This document shows, piece after piece, positions 33,820 to 43,631 of a stretch of 64,000 nt of DNA. Numbering within the stretch: the stretch's first letter is position 1; the number at the start of each line of letters is the position of its first letter. Origin of the DNA: Phytophthora colocasiae (taxonomy: Eukaryota > Oomycota > Peronosporomycetes > Peronosporales > Peronosporaceae); the NCBI GenBank assembly GCA_018806915.1, contig JAGKQI010000079.1, positions 1,453,001 to 1,517,000 of the forward strand. The letters run 5' to 3'. The translations under genes and the position numbers were made by a program. Under the pieces are notes generated by a model. It was not told the origin of the DNA. It did no database searches and saw nothing but the letters and a program-made list of their open reading frames with translations.

Positions 33820-34700
33820 GCGGCATTGCGTAACTTCTTATATTTTCTTGCCCGTCTTCTGTCTCCTTCACCTGGTATCCATGTCCTCCATCTTCAGTTT
33901 TGCTAAGATGTATCTCGAGATCCAGTATCCAAAACTGGGGATCCAGCCTTTGGATCCTACAAAGCCGACTCAGAGCTCTAAGGATCCAGCTCCAAGATGG
34001 ATCCATTTCGAAAATCCGGGGATCCGGCCTCGGGATCCGAAGATCCAACTTCCAAACTCGATGATCCAACTTTCAAAATCGAGGATCCGAGGATCCGGCC
34101 TCGGGATCCAGAGATCCAACTTCCAAACTCGAGGATCCAACTTTCAAAATCGAGGATCCGAGGATCCGGCCTCGGGATCCAGAGATCCAACTTCCAAACT
34201 CGAGGATCCAACTTTCAAAATCGAGGATCCGAGGATCCGGCCTCGGGATCCAGAGATCCAACTTCCAAACTCGAGGATCCGGCCTCGAGATCCGGAGATC
34301 CCACTTCCAGAATGGATCCGCTTCGAGGATCCAGGGATCCGGCCTCGGGATCCAGAGATCCAACTTCCAAACTCGAGGATCCGGCCTCGAGATCCGTAGA
34401 TCCCACTTCCAGAATGGATCCGCTTCGAGGATCCAGGGATCCGGCCTCGGGATCCGAAGATCCAACTTCCGAGACATATCCCCTTATGAGCTCCGAGGAT
34501 CCAGGTAGAAAATTCGTCCCAAACTCGAGCTCTAGACGGGATCCGAGCGTAGGTTCTGATCCTGCTTTCCAGCCCTCTCCAGAAATCGGTCTTCTTTTCT
34601 TCATATACAAACATACATCGCGTCCACTCGCAGTAGACTGCCAGTCTTCTCTTCTCCACACTAACGAGCGCCCTCACCAGTGAAGATCCACCCCCGTTGC
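33820..34700. repeat. Spacer with GATCC tandem repeats between convergent ORFs
   Basis: Separates the stop of the antisense ORF from the stop of pol, so it is the 3' UTR of both. From about 33935 to 34480 it consists of a ~70-bp unit (GGCCTCGGGATCCAGAGATC, CAACTTCCAAACTCGAGGAT and so on) repeated about three times perfectly, plus variants with GAATGGATCCGCTTC. All frames in it are repeat-derived. Confidence 0.8.
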
Positions 34701-37700
34701 CTACTCTTCTTCGTGCGACTGCATCGCTTGGAACCGGTTCTTTTTGCTTCGTTCTTGGAGGAATTCATGCAGTAACGCGCCGCAGTTCAAATCCGCTTCG
34801 TCCACCCAAGTGGGATTCTCATACCCCTTCCAGAAAACTTGGAACTCTCGTCGGATCCGGCCGTATCGAGTGGGTCGTCCTGTCCGAACGTCCGCGATCC
34901 GCTCGACTTCAAACTCGTCGTCTTCCAGATCACGATCCCAGCTGTCCTCCGGTAACAAAGCTTCGTCGAAGTCTAAGCGATCCGCTTCGTCCACTGTCAA
35001 CTGGGTCTTCGGTCGGTCTGGGAATGTCCTGACTGGCTTCAACTTGGAAATGTGTATCACCGGAAACAAGTGGTAGTCTGTACCAACGATCTCCAAGCGG
35101 GCTGCGTACTTATTCGTCATCTCCGCCACACGGAATGGTCCATGCCACAGGTGGGCCAGTTTCTTGGCGTATCCCTCCTTAACTCTGTCTAAGAACAGCC
35201 ACACTTGGGATCCGGCCTCGATGGAGTGTTGAGTCGCCGTCTCGTTCTGCCGGTCTGCACGATCCGAAATCGCCCGCTTCAGGCGGTCATTCACCTCAGC
35301 CCTGGCTAGTTGGTAGTGTCGCTGGATCCGATACCTCCAGCGTCGTGGATCTGTATCTCGACGTCCGGTATTCCCCACAGAGAGCGTTGCTTCCAGAGTC
35401 GTCTTGGGGTCCCAACCGTGTGCGAGGTAGAATGGTGTGTCGCCCCTAGTCCGATCTTGCGCAGTATTCAAGGCGAAAGTCAATCGTTCGGCATACTCGT
35501 CCCAATCGCGCTGGTCGGGATCCTGGACATACATCTTGATCGCTCGGGTAATTGTCTGCACCATCCGCTCAGCCGTGCCATTTGACTGTGGTCGGTAAGC
35601 CATAGTGGCTCTCTGGCGCTGGCCTAGGATCCGGTTGAAAGCACGAAAGAAGTCGGACATAAACCCAGGTTCTCGGTCGTGACGGATCACCTGGCTGGCG
35701 CCGAAACGACGAAACACACAGATCTCATAGGACTCCGCGATGGCCTGGGCCGTTCGCGAGTTATTCGCATTGACGATCACATAACCAGTGAAGAGATCCA
35801 CCCATACCAAGAGTTCAGTGTTCCCTTTCTCGGATCGTGGTAGCGAGGGTATGTGATCCATGGCGATCACTTGGAACGGGTAGGTGGCTTGAATGTTGCC
35901 TGGCGATACACCACGAATGGTGGGTCGCCCCTTGCCTGTCTCGCAGTCCACGCATTCTCCCACAAACCGCTGTACAGATTTGAAAAGTCCTCTCCAGTAG
36001 AAGTGATCCTTGATCCTCTGGTACGTACGGCCGATCCCTTGATGTCCTCCTTCTAGACTGTTGTGATAGTGGTGCAACAAGTCGGCCTGAAGCGTCTCAG
36101 GTATAACCAGTCGTAGCAATCCATCTCGATCGGCTTCGGCCCTTCGTGAAGGTGCGCAATAGAACAACAGCTCATCCCCGTCCAACTCGAAGTTGTCTGC
36201 CAGCAGGCGGCACGTCTTGGCTTCAGCCGCAGTCAGATCTGTCAGCTGTCCCCGCAGGAACGACTTCAGGTTGAAGATCCATGTCTCTTCGTCCTGGGCT
36301 TGTCGGATCCGGTCGATTCTCAACCGTTGCACGGACTCCTCGTCAAGTACTCGGGGTCGCCCCTCTCTAGCTTGTCTTCGAGTAGCAACTGCACTGATCC
36401 GTGGTGTCGGATCCTCGGATCCTGATGTCAGAATCTCATCCAACCGATTCAAAGTGACGAGATCCTCGCGATCCGCCCCTTGGTCGATTGTAGTCCCGCT
36501 CTCTCGTTGCAATGCTGCACTGGCCAAGCTGTCAGCGCTTGCGTTCCACGCTCGCTTCACATGTAGCAGGTCGTGATCCGGCCATTCCCGAAGCCGCATT
36601 AACGCCTTCCGTCTCAGTAACGTCAGGGCCGGCGCTTTACAGTCGATCTCGCCGCGCATCTGGCGGATCACCAGATTCGAATCTCCGCAGATAACATGTC
36701 GCCCCTTAGCCAGATCCTCGAGTAACTCGAAACATAATAGAAGTCCGTTGTACTCCGCTTCGTTGACTGTCAGGTTCTCTGCGTATCGAGATGCTGCCTT
36801 AATCACCCTCCATTCAGGTAACTTCCAGACGATCGCGCTGAAGGACCCACCGCCTCGTTTCACCCTGGCGGATCCGTCGAAACTAACCACCCACAACTCT
36901 TCCTCCGGTCCTACGGTTGGTACTGGCATCTGGATCGCTCGGCGTGGCTCTTTCCTCGGGGCGATGTTCACTAGAGCTTGATCCACCTCGGATCTCGGGG
37001 TGATACTTGCGGCGAGGAATCCGAGGATCTCGTCCTCCCCTTTCGTACACTTCGTGATCTCCAAGGTCCAAGGCGATAACAGCGCTGCCCATTGGCCCAA
37101 CCTTCCTTGTAGTCCGGTAGAACGGAACAACCACCGGAGGGTAGAGTGCCTGGTTAGGACCCGGATCCGTCGTCCAACCAACATGGAATATCCGAGATCC
37201 AGGATCCTTAGCAATGCCAGCACCTCCTTCTCTACGATCCTATAGTTCACTTCGTTCGGTTTCAGGGATCTGCTAACGAACATCACCGGCATGTAGATTC
37301 CATCGTGATCCTGCGTCAGGGAAGCTGAAATGGCCCATTCACTGGCGTAGACAATCACCACCGGTTGCTTGTCGGGATTGAAATGCCGAAGCGTAGGAGT
37401 CATAGCGATCTTCCTCTTCAGGGCCTCGAAGGCGGCTGAAGCACGGATCCACTTCTCATCCGGATCTCTCGGGCTCGACGGATCCTCGGGGTCCTTGATC
37501 ACAGAGTCGGTTGGCTGCAGGATCTTGCGGCTGGACCTTAACTCCGCGAAGTCGACCTCCCTCAGTTCGTAGAGTACCGACGCGTAGACCGCCATGTCCT
37601 CGATGAATCGAGCGTAGTAGTTTAGGCTACCCAGGAAAGATTGCATAGCGCGCAGCGATCTCGGGAACGCAAGATCCACCAGCGCTTCTCGGTCCTTCGG

Positions 37701-38570
37701 TTGTGCCTCTAGTCCTTCGCTAGACACTCGGTGTCCCAGGTAATCGACCTTCTTCAGACCCCAGAAACTCTTGGCCACGCTGATCGACAAGTTCCACTTG
37801 TCACAGGATTCCAACAATAAATGCACTCGCTCACACAGGTAATCCCAGGATCCGGCGGTCACTAAGATGTCGTCGATGTACGATCTTCGTCCAAGTACAG
37901 ACTGTTCACCGTTCGTCTCCGGGATCCCATCTCGGAAGAGATCCAACGCGGATCCGGATCCGGCCGTGGGCGGGATCCGTAGGAACCCATAGAGGGCGTT
38001 GTCCAACAAACGCTGGTAGATCTGCGGGGCATTCTTGAGACCAAACGGCATCCGGTTCCACTCAAACAGTCCAAACGGAGTGATAAATGCCGAGATGGCC
38101 CTTGCGCGATCCGTCATAGAGACGACCCAAAAACCACTAGCCATATCGAGAGAGCAGTACCACAACACGGCGTCGAGATCCTCCAGTAGATCATTGATGA
38201 GAGGCATAGGATATACCATCAGCCTCGTCAAGCTATTCACCAGCCTGTAGTCGATGCAGAGCCTGATATCAACGCCATTCTTCTTGATGATCACGACGAT
38301 TGGCGAGGCCCACGGCGATGTAGAGACTTGGATAATCTTCGCTTGTAACAACCCTTTGATCAGATCCGAAAGTTTCTCGCGATACTGCGGTGCCACTTTA
38401 CGTACTCGCTGGGCGATCGGCTTGGCGTCTCCCACATCGATGTCACAGATCGCGCCTACGGCAGGAGGCGGTAAGGCATTACCCTTCCCGATCAGCAGGT
38501 GCTTGTACTTCCAGATCTCATTCGCCAGTCGTCGGATCTCCTCAGGCGTGTTGGAGGCTGGATCCCCCAC
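34701..38570 (-). CDS. Element N Pol: RT, two RNase H domains, integrase, chromodomain
   Basis: Open for 1289 codons. RT: LDMASGF (D142) and YIDD (231-234), with a ~30-residue insert just before YIDD. First RNase H (~401-480) has lost its Asp (VVIVYASEWAISASL). Second, archaeal-type RNase H keeps D565 (SFDGSA), E606 (NEAEY), D630 (CGDSN) and D680 (NASAD). Integrase: H-H-C873-C876 finger, then D905, D965 and E1001 with exactly 35 residues between the last two. C-terminus: chromodomain with FEVERIADV and FQVFWKGYENPTWVDE. The start shown is only the first Met of the frame; a 1-nt loss near 38585 disconnects it from the upstream linker. Confidence 0.9.
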   Translation of the reverse strand: MGDPASNTPEEIRRLANEIWKYKHLLIGKGNALPPPAVGAICDIDVGDAKPIAQRVRKVAPQYREKLSDLIKGLLQAKIIQVSTSPWASPIVVIIKKNGVDIRLCIDYRLVNSLTRLMVYPMPLINDLLEDLDAVLWYCSLDMASGFWVVSMTDRARAISAFITPFGLFEWNRMPFGLKNAPQIYQRLLDNALYGFLRIPPTAGSGSALDLFRDGIPETNGEQSVLGRRSYIDDILVTAGSWDYLCERVHLLLESCDKWNLSISVAKSFWGLKKVDYLGHRVSSEGLEAQPKDREALVDLAFPRSLRAMQSFLGSLNYYARFIEDMAVYASVLYELREVDFAELRSSRKILQPTDSVIKDPEDPSSPRDPDEKWIRASAAFEALKRKIAMTPTLRHFNPDKQPVVIVYASEWAISASLTQDHDGIYMPVMFVSRSLKPNEVNYRIVEKEVLALLRILDLGYSMLVGRRIRVLTRHSTLRWLFRSTGLQGRLGQWAALLSPWTLEITKCTKGEDEILGFLAASITPRSEVDQALVNIAPRKEPRRAIQMPVPTVGPEEELWVVSFDGSARVKRGGGSFSAIVWKLPEWRVIKAASRYAENLTVNEAEYNGLLLCFELLEDLAKGRHVICGDSNLVIRQMRGEIDCKAPALTLLRRKALMRLREWPDHDLLHVKRAWNASADSLASAALQRESGTTIDQGADREDLVTLNRLDEILTSGSEDPTPRISAVATRRQAREGRPRVLDEESVQRLRIDRIRQAQDEETWIFNLKSFLRGQLTDLTAAEAKTCRLLADNFELDGDELLFYCAPSRRAEADRDGLLRLVIPETLQADLLHHYHNSLEGGHQGIGRTYQRIKDHFYWRGLFKSVQRFVGECVDCETGKGRPTIRGVSPGNIQATYPFQVIAMDHIPSLPRSEKGNTELLVWVDLFTGYVIVNANNSRTAQAIAESYEICVFRRFGASQVIRHDREPGFMSDFFRAFNRILGQRQRATMAYRPQSNGTAERMVQTITRAIKMYVQDPDQRDWDEYAERLTFALNTAQDRTRGDTPFYLAHGWDPKTTLEATLSVGNTGRRDTDPRRWRYRIQRHYQLARAEVNDRLKRAISDRADRQNETATQHSIEAGSQVWLFLDRVKEGYAKKLAHLWHGPFRVAEMTNKYAARLEIVGTDYHLFPVIHISKLKPVRTFPDRPKTQLTVDEADRLDFDEALLPEDSWDRDLEDDEFEVERIADVRTGRPTRYGRIRREFQVFWKGYENPTWVDEADLNCGALLHEFLQERSKKNRFQAMQSHEEE

Positions 38571-40214
38571 TTGGAGATCCTCGATATTACTTCGACCGTT
38601 GCCGTCACAACTTCTGGTAGCACCGCCATCTCCTTCTCAAGATCCTCCGCGTAGGATCCACCATTCTCGTGGACAAAAACTCCATCGTCGACGTGATCTT
38701 CCGCGTTACTGGGATCCGGCCGAGATTTCACGACAAGATCCGATGATCTGACTGTAGCGTGTGACCGGGCAAAGGATCCAGGATCCGGCTGGGCACCAAC
38801 CTCGAGATCCGGCTGGGACTCAGCCACGAGATCCGGTCGGGATCCAACCACGAGATCCTGATCGAAGACTCCTTCACGATCTCCACACCCTGGATCCAGT
38901 AACAGATCTCCACTCATCCCAACTGCTGGCTGATCACTGGACACAGGATCCAGCTTCCTCCTGGCGGGATCCGACTCCGGAGCGGTACCTCCTTCGGTAC
39001 GTCCTCCAACTTCACTCCCCGCTTCCAAACCGGTTCCAACAGCAGGATCACTCTTCTGCGCACCACATCCAGCTCCTGGATCATCCTCTGGGGTCTTTGT
39101 CGCTCCCACGCACGTCGTCGTCCCTTGGTCCAGATCTTCTTGTGCCGTCACGCCTTGATCCGGATCCCCTGGCGCCCTTGAGTCTTCAATCTTGCCTTGG
39201 CGCACACCATCGTCTTCGCCTCGGCGAGGCGCATCTGTAGCACCCTTGGTACACGCGTAGATCGCCCTGGGTGCCTCGCAATCGGCGGCGCCCTTCCTGC
39301 AGGCCGTCTCCGCCGCTCGCTCATATTTGTGTGAATATGAGGGGCTCAGATCCCTACTAAGTGCGGAATCAGGCGACTGTTCGGACCTGCCCCGTCCTTG
39401 ACCCATGTCGCATGTGCGACACCGATCTTCAAGCTGTGTCAGGTAAGGATCCGACTTTGCTTGTAGATGGAGTTGGGAGGCGTGAGGCACCTCATTCGAA
39501 AGGTCTTGATCGGGCGCGTATAATGGTAGCGCTCTGAGTTCCTGGGCATTCCTGTGAGCTCCGGGGCACCCCAAAACCTTGGATCCGACTGTGCCATCTG
39601 AATGATGGTCACCTGTCCCATGATTATGGGGCGACCCTTCGGCATCATTGTCCCGGCTCTGTACAGAGACGGGGCAGCCCTCCGGATCTTCAAGGAGGAG
39701 TGTCGACATGGCCCCTTCGGCTTCTAGGGCTCCGTTGGAGGCGTGTGATGGCTCGTTAGACGCGCCTTGCATCGCGCTGCATGCCCATACCAACTTTGGC
39801 AGTGGTGCATGCATATTCGCCCCAGGGCACGTCAAAACGTCATCTCCGACTGATTTGTCGGGGTGATGGTCGTCGTCCGTCGCACGGACATGCTGCCGAT
39901 CTTCAACGGTGGCGTCCAGTCTCTGGCCAGAGACAGTACACGTTGCCGGATCTTCAATCAGACAAGCTGTAGAGGATCCGGAGGATCCTTGAGCCTGTGG
40001 ATCTCGGATCCGGGCGTGTGAGGACGCCCCTTGGTTCGATGAGGCTGGCGCAACGTCCTTTGTGGCCTCTGGCTCAAATCGGACACGGCGGTGAGCTTGG
40101 AACTTAGCCGTTGACGGATCGGATCCACCTGACTGGATCCTGTCTCGCCAGTCGGCCGTTCCTTCAAGGATTCGGTCCGACGTAGGTGGCGAGTCGGGGC
40201 AGCGCGACACGACA
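38492..40214 (-). pseudogene. Element N protease-to-RT linker (frameshifted at both ends)
   Basis: Long disordered segment rich in Asp, Pro and Ser, with a cysteine-bearing stretch CRTCDMGQGRGR and AIYACTKGATDAPRRGED. In element B the sequence around the upstream joint has one more base (AGCGGTGTGG there, AGTGTGTGG here near 40215). Likewise near 38585 B reads CGATCTTCACGTC and N reads CGATATTACTTC, one base shorter. These two single-base losses put the linker out of frame with both protease and pol. Assembly error is possible. Confidence 0.7.
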
Positions 40215-41316
40215 GTGTGTGGACAGGGCGCTTCAAGATCCCCTTCGGCTCGGTGTACTTCGGGCGATCCGCCGCCGGCTCAAGCTCCCATGGCTCCTTC
40301 GGACGCGGTGGCGGCGGGATCTCCGTCGTGGCGCTCATGGCGAGGTTCTGCCATTCGTGGTAGCGCCTGGATCCGACGGAGATAAAGCCTGGAGTGCGGG
40401 GAACGTGATCCCCGGCCAGCCACATGCCGATCTCTTCGTTGTGGTTGAGAGAGATCGCCTTCTCACCAATGTTGGTAAGTTGTAGATAGCGGATCTTGCC
40501 TGGGCCTTGTACTAACGTCGGTACCCATTGCTTCCCTCTCCGTAACCACAGCTTCTCATACCCCCTGAGGTGGATCCGGTCCGGGTGCTCGAAGATCTCG
40601 CCGGGTTCCAGCCGTATGCCTTCTTGGAGGAGTAGCGGGCGAGCCCGGCCACTGAAGATCTGCCGCCGTCCATGGAGTCGCACACGGATCTCGTCGTGCA
40701 AGCACACGGATCCGTCGCCCAAGTCAAGTCGGATCCCGGCCGGTACCATGAAGTCCATACCGAGGATCGCGTCGCAGTTGGGTGGAAGATCCTCGCCGAC
40801 CCAGACATCGCAGAAGTATACCAAGTACCCAGCCAAGGTAACTTTAATCCTTGTTTTGCCTGCTGCAATATACAACTGCTCACCAATTCCGAGGCATTCT
40901 TGTGTTTGACTAGTGTCAATCTGGGATCCAACCTTACGAGCAAAGGCGGCATCGATGATCGACACCTCGGATCCCGAGTCAAGAAGCACGGTGGACTTGG
41001 CATTGTTGATCTTGCACGTTGCCTTGGCCTGCTTGAAGTGTTTGCTGGGGACATGGTACTTCCAGTACCCGCGTGACTCTCCAGGCATGAGATCCAAGGA
41101 CATAGCAATCTCGGATCTCTGGTATTCATCGTCTGTAGAGCGGAAGCTTGCAACTCTAGCCGTACGTTTCCCATGAAGTTCACATGTATTATCCAATAGA
41201 TCCGTTTGCTTGTTGCTAACTCGATCCATGGCTTTCTTGTTCACATATGCATAGATGTAAGACGTTGAACGCTCGTCTCGTACCGGATTCAAACCCGGCG
41301 AGCGTCCTAGTTTAAC
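40215..41316 (-). CDS. Element N aspartic protease, expressed by frameshift
   Basis: Frame opens at the slippery site and has no ATG until residue ~25 (KKAMDRVS). Protease core STVLLDSGSEVSIIDAAFAR, flap region GEQLYIAAGKTRIKVTLAG and the second hydrophobic strand AILGMDFMVPAGIRLDLG. A C-terminal extension, with VNKKA and YWKYHVPSKHF before the core and GFISVGSRRYHEWQNLAM after it, is shared with elements B, C and G. The frame is lost near 40215 by a 1-nt deletion. Confidence 0.85.
41269..41316 (-). promoter_or_regulatory. Predicted -1 frameshift element of element N
   Basis: GTTAAAC (plus 41310-41316), gag stop TAG (41307-41309), then outer stem ACGCTCG/CGAGCGT and inner stem CCGGGT/ATCCGG with loop TTGA and 7-nt bulge TACGAGA. 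The protease frame is -1 to gag and open through the site. Confidence 0.72.
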
Positions 41317-43631
41317 ATCTTCTCGGCAGCTTCCGGAAGCATGTGCTTACTTGGATCGAACCACTGCCGGATGAGGTTGTAGAACTCCTCCATCTGGCAT
41401 TTGCCGTGATCGTGAAGTTCTCCGCAGCCGCGACACACGAAGAAACAGCGATCCGACGGATGACCCTTCTTGCCGCACTTCTGGCAGGTAAGGCGCTTCC
41501 AGCAGCCAAGATCCGAATGTTTCCTGGATCCGCAGTGCGAGCAGCGCTGCCCTTCGTTGGAGAAACGTGGTCGACGATCTTGTGGCGTTGGATCCGAGCT
41601 GGCTTGGGCTGGATCCGGATCTTTCTTAGGATCCGAAGTCCCTGTCTTGGCCTCTGTTGATCCGGCTGTCGTCGAGGTAGTCGGTCGCTCACTCGAAGCT
41701 GCTACGTATGCTCTGCGAAGTTCACCATCGGATCCGGAGTTCTCGGAGTCGGATCCCTCCGATTCGACAACTTGCATGGAACGGATCGCACGCGTTGGAC
41801 CGGTTGGCTGCGGGGCCGTCGTGGTCTTCGGCCGGAACTTGCTGGACCCTGACGACGGCTTCTTCTGTCTGGATCTCGCGCGATCTCTGGCCCGCAGCAC
41901 GTCTTCGAGTTGATCCGCGTCCGCAAGTCGGAGTAATGTCAATTGGTCTGCCAGATCCGCATCCCCGAGCGTTTCGATGAAGTGTTCGACGTGCTCGCGG
42001 TGGGCTTTGGCATCTCCATCCTTGATCATCACCCTCGCACGGAGACCTGCTACGTTCAAGCGATATAAGTATTCCAGTGGCGACTCATCGGATCTTTTGC
42101 GAGCGTGGTAGTATTGCCACGCCACCGAGACTCCGAGGCCACAGTACTGCGTCTGGAAGGCCTTCAGCAGGTCACTCCACTTCAGCCTTGTGGATCGACT
42201 GAGTTGTCTGTACCAGTTTCGCGCTGGACCAGTGAGCAGATCTCCGAAGGTAAGGCATTTTTCTTCGTCCGGTGCTTGATCTCTCGTGAAGGCTGACTTG
42301 ACCTTACTAATCCATGATCTTGCTCGTTCCTCGTCGTGATCCTTGCCCGTGAACTCCTTCAAGTCCGATATTGCAGAGATCCGGATCCGTTGAATCGTGC
42401 TGGATCCTGCCGTAACGGATGCAGCGGTAGTCGTCGCCGTACGCCGTGGAGCTAATCCGTCAAGGTCGTCAGGGTCATACTCCCAGTTCTCAGGGTGTGA
42501 TCCTACTGACTCCATCTCGACATCCCGGTACACAGGATCCGCAGTGTGCGTTGTAACCCGTGGAACCACAGTCATCTGCTGTTCCTTCAAGAATTTGTCC
42601 ATGGCCGATTGGAAATAGGTTTGCAGCCTGTTGGTGGATGCATGCGGCGGATCCATGGCACGGGGCTGATCACGCGAGGTGTCCCGCGTTCGGGCTGGCT
42701 TGATCTCCGGGACATCCGTCGGCATACGGGCTGCCAGCATCGCAGCACCTGTAGGCCCGAGCGCCATACGTCGGGGTTCAGACGGACTGTCGGATCCTGC
42801 CTCAGACTCCGCCGAGGCGTATCGAGAGGATCCAGTCTGATACTCTGGGGACTGCGCTAGCTTGGACACCAGATCCCGGGTCGCTCGTCGTTCACCAACG
42901 AGGGGCTTCAGTCGGTTGAATAATGAAGCCGCTGCGATACGGATCCTGTCGTGGTCCAAGCGGAAAAGTGAGTCCCCATCGAAAGCTCCTGCCGCGAAAC
43001 CAGCTTCCTCTAACAGGCGGAGGAGGTCCAAGGCGCTGTCTAGACTGTTCGTAGACTGCGCCGGCGCCGTGATCGGGCCGGTGAGGGATCCAACCAACTG
43101 GGGTTGTAGGATCCTCATCACAGGGTCTTCTCGGAGGAAGTCCTCGAGCGCGATCCGGCGATACGAAGCCTCCAGCTGGGTCGACGACCACTCCGATTTC
43201 ACCACCGGCTTCTCGTCGACATCAGATCCTGGTGCCCTCAGCTTCTTCCGCGCAGTCTTCATCTTCTTCTTCGACGTTTTACCACCTGAGATCTGCGCGG
43301 GGGTGGTGATGGTGGATGAAGATCCAACAGCTTTCGCTGATGAATCCCCACCCGGCGGATCAGAACTCGCGTTCCGATCCGCGGGGGTCCCCGAAGGGAC
43401 CTGGGGAGGAGGGGGAGGTTTTTCTTCCGAGTCTGTTGCCAGACTCACCTCCTTCCTGTCGGCAGAGCTCCTCCCAGGGCTCCGCCGATCCGTGGATCTA
43501 GCGTTCAGCGGTGCTGACGGCGATCCAACGACCGTCGGCACTTCTTCTCCCGGTTCTTCCTTCACTTGTACAGTCTCTTCGGACTCACGGTGATATCCGC
43601 CGTCCCCAAAAGATCCGGGCACGCGCACCAT
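41307..43631 (-). CDS. Element N Gag (774 aa, intact)
   Basis: The ATG (43629-43631) touches the LTR: its A is the first internal base and its TG starts the primer-binding site, so MVRVPGS is encoded by the tRNA-complementary sequence. An acidic, proline-rich N-terminus with KKKMKTARKKLR is followed by the Gag core at ~430-560 (FTGKDHDEERARSWISKV, LLTGPARNWYRQLSRSTR, SVAWQYYHARKRSDESPLEY). Near the C-terminus are three zinc knuckles, CSHCGSRKHSDLGC, CQKCGKKGHPSDRC and CRGCGELHDHGKC. The TAG stop is embedded in the frameshift element. This is the only intact Gag of the family in the window. Confidence 0.92.
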   Translation of the reverse strand: MVRVPGSFGDGGYHRESEETVQVKEEPGEEVPTVVGSPSAPLNARSTDRRSPGRSSADRKEVSLATDSEEKPPPPPQVPSGTPADRNASSDPPGGDSSAKAVGSSSTITTPAQISGGKTSKKKMKTARKKLRAPGSDVDEKPVVKSEWSSTQLEASYRRIALEDFLREDPVMRILQPQLVGSLTGPITAPAQSTNSLDSALDLLRLLEEAGFAAGAFDGDSLFRLDHDRIRIAAASLFNRLKPLVGERRATRDLVSKLAQSPEYQTGSSRYASAESEAGSDSPSEPRRMALGPTGAAMLAARMPTDVPEIKPARTRDTSRDQPRAMDPPHASTNRLQTYFQSAMDKFLKEQQMTVVPRVTTHTADPVYRDVEMESVGSHPENWEYDPDDLDGLAPRRTATTTAASVTAGSSTIQRIRISAISDLKEFTGKDHDEERARSWISKVKSAFTRDQAPDEEKCLTFGDLLTGPARNWYRQLSRSTRLKWSDLLKAFQTQYCGLGVSVAWQYYHARKRSDESPLEYLYRLNVAGLRARVMIKDGDAKAHREHVEHFIETLGDADLADQLTLLRLADADQLEDVLRARDRARSRQKKPSSGSSKFRPKTTTAPQPTGPTRAIRSMQVVESEGSDSENSGSDGELRRAYVAASSERPTTSTTAGSTEAKTGTSDPKKDPDPAQASSDPTPQDRRPRFSNEGQRCSHCGSRKHSDLGCWKRLTCQKCGKKGHPSDRCFFVCRGCGELHDHGKCQMEEFYNLIRQWFDPSKHMLPEAAEKMLN
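43613..43630 (-). promoter_or_regulatory. Primer-binding site of element N
   Basis: Minus strand TGGTGCGCGTGCCCGGAT, one base inside the 5' LTR. The complement predicts a tRNA ending ATCCGGGCACGCGCACCA; the tRNA identity is not known to me. Confidence 0.75.
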
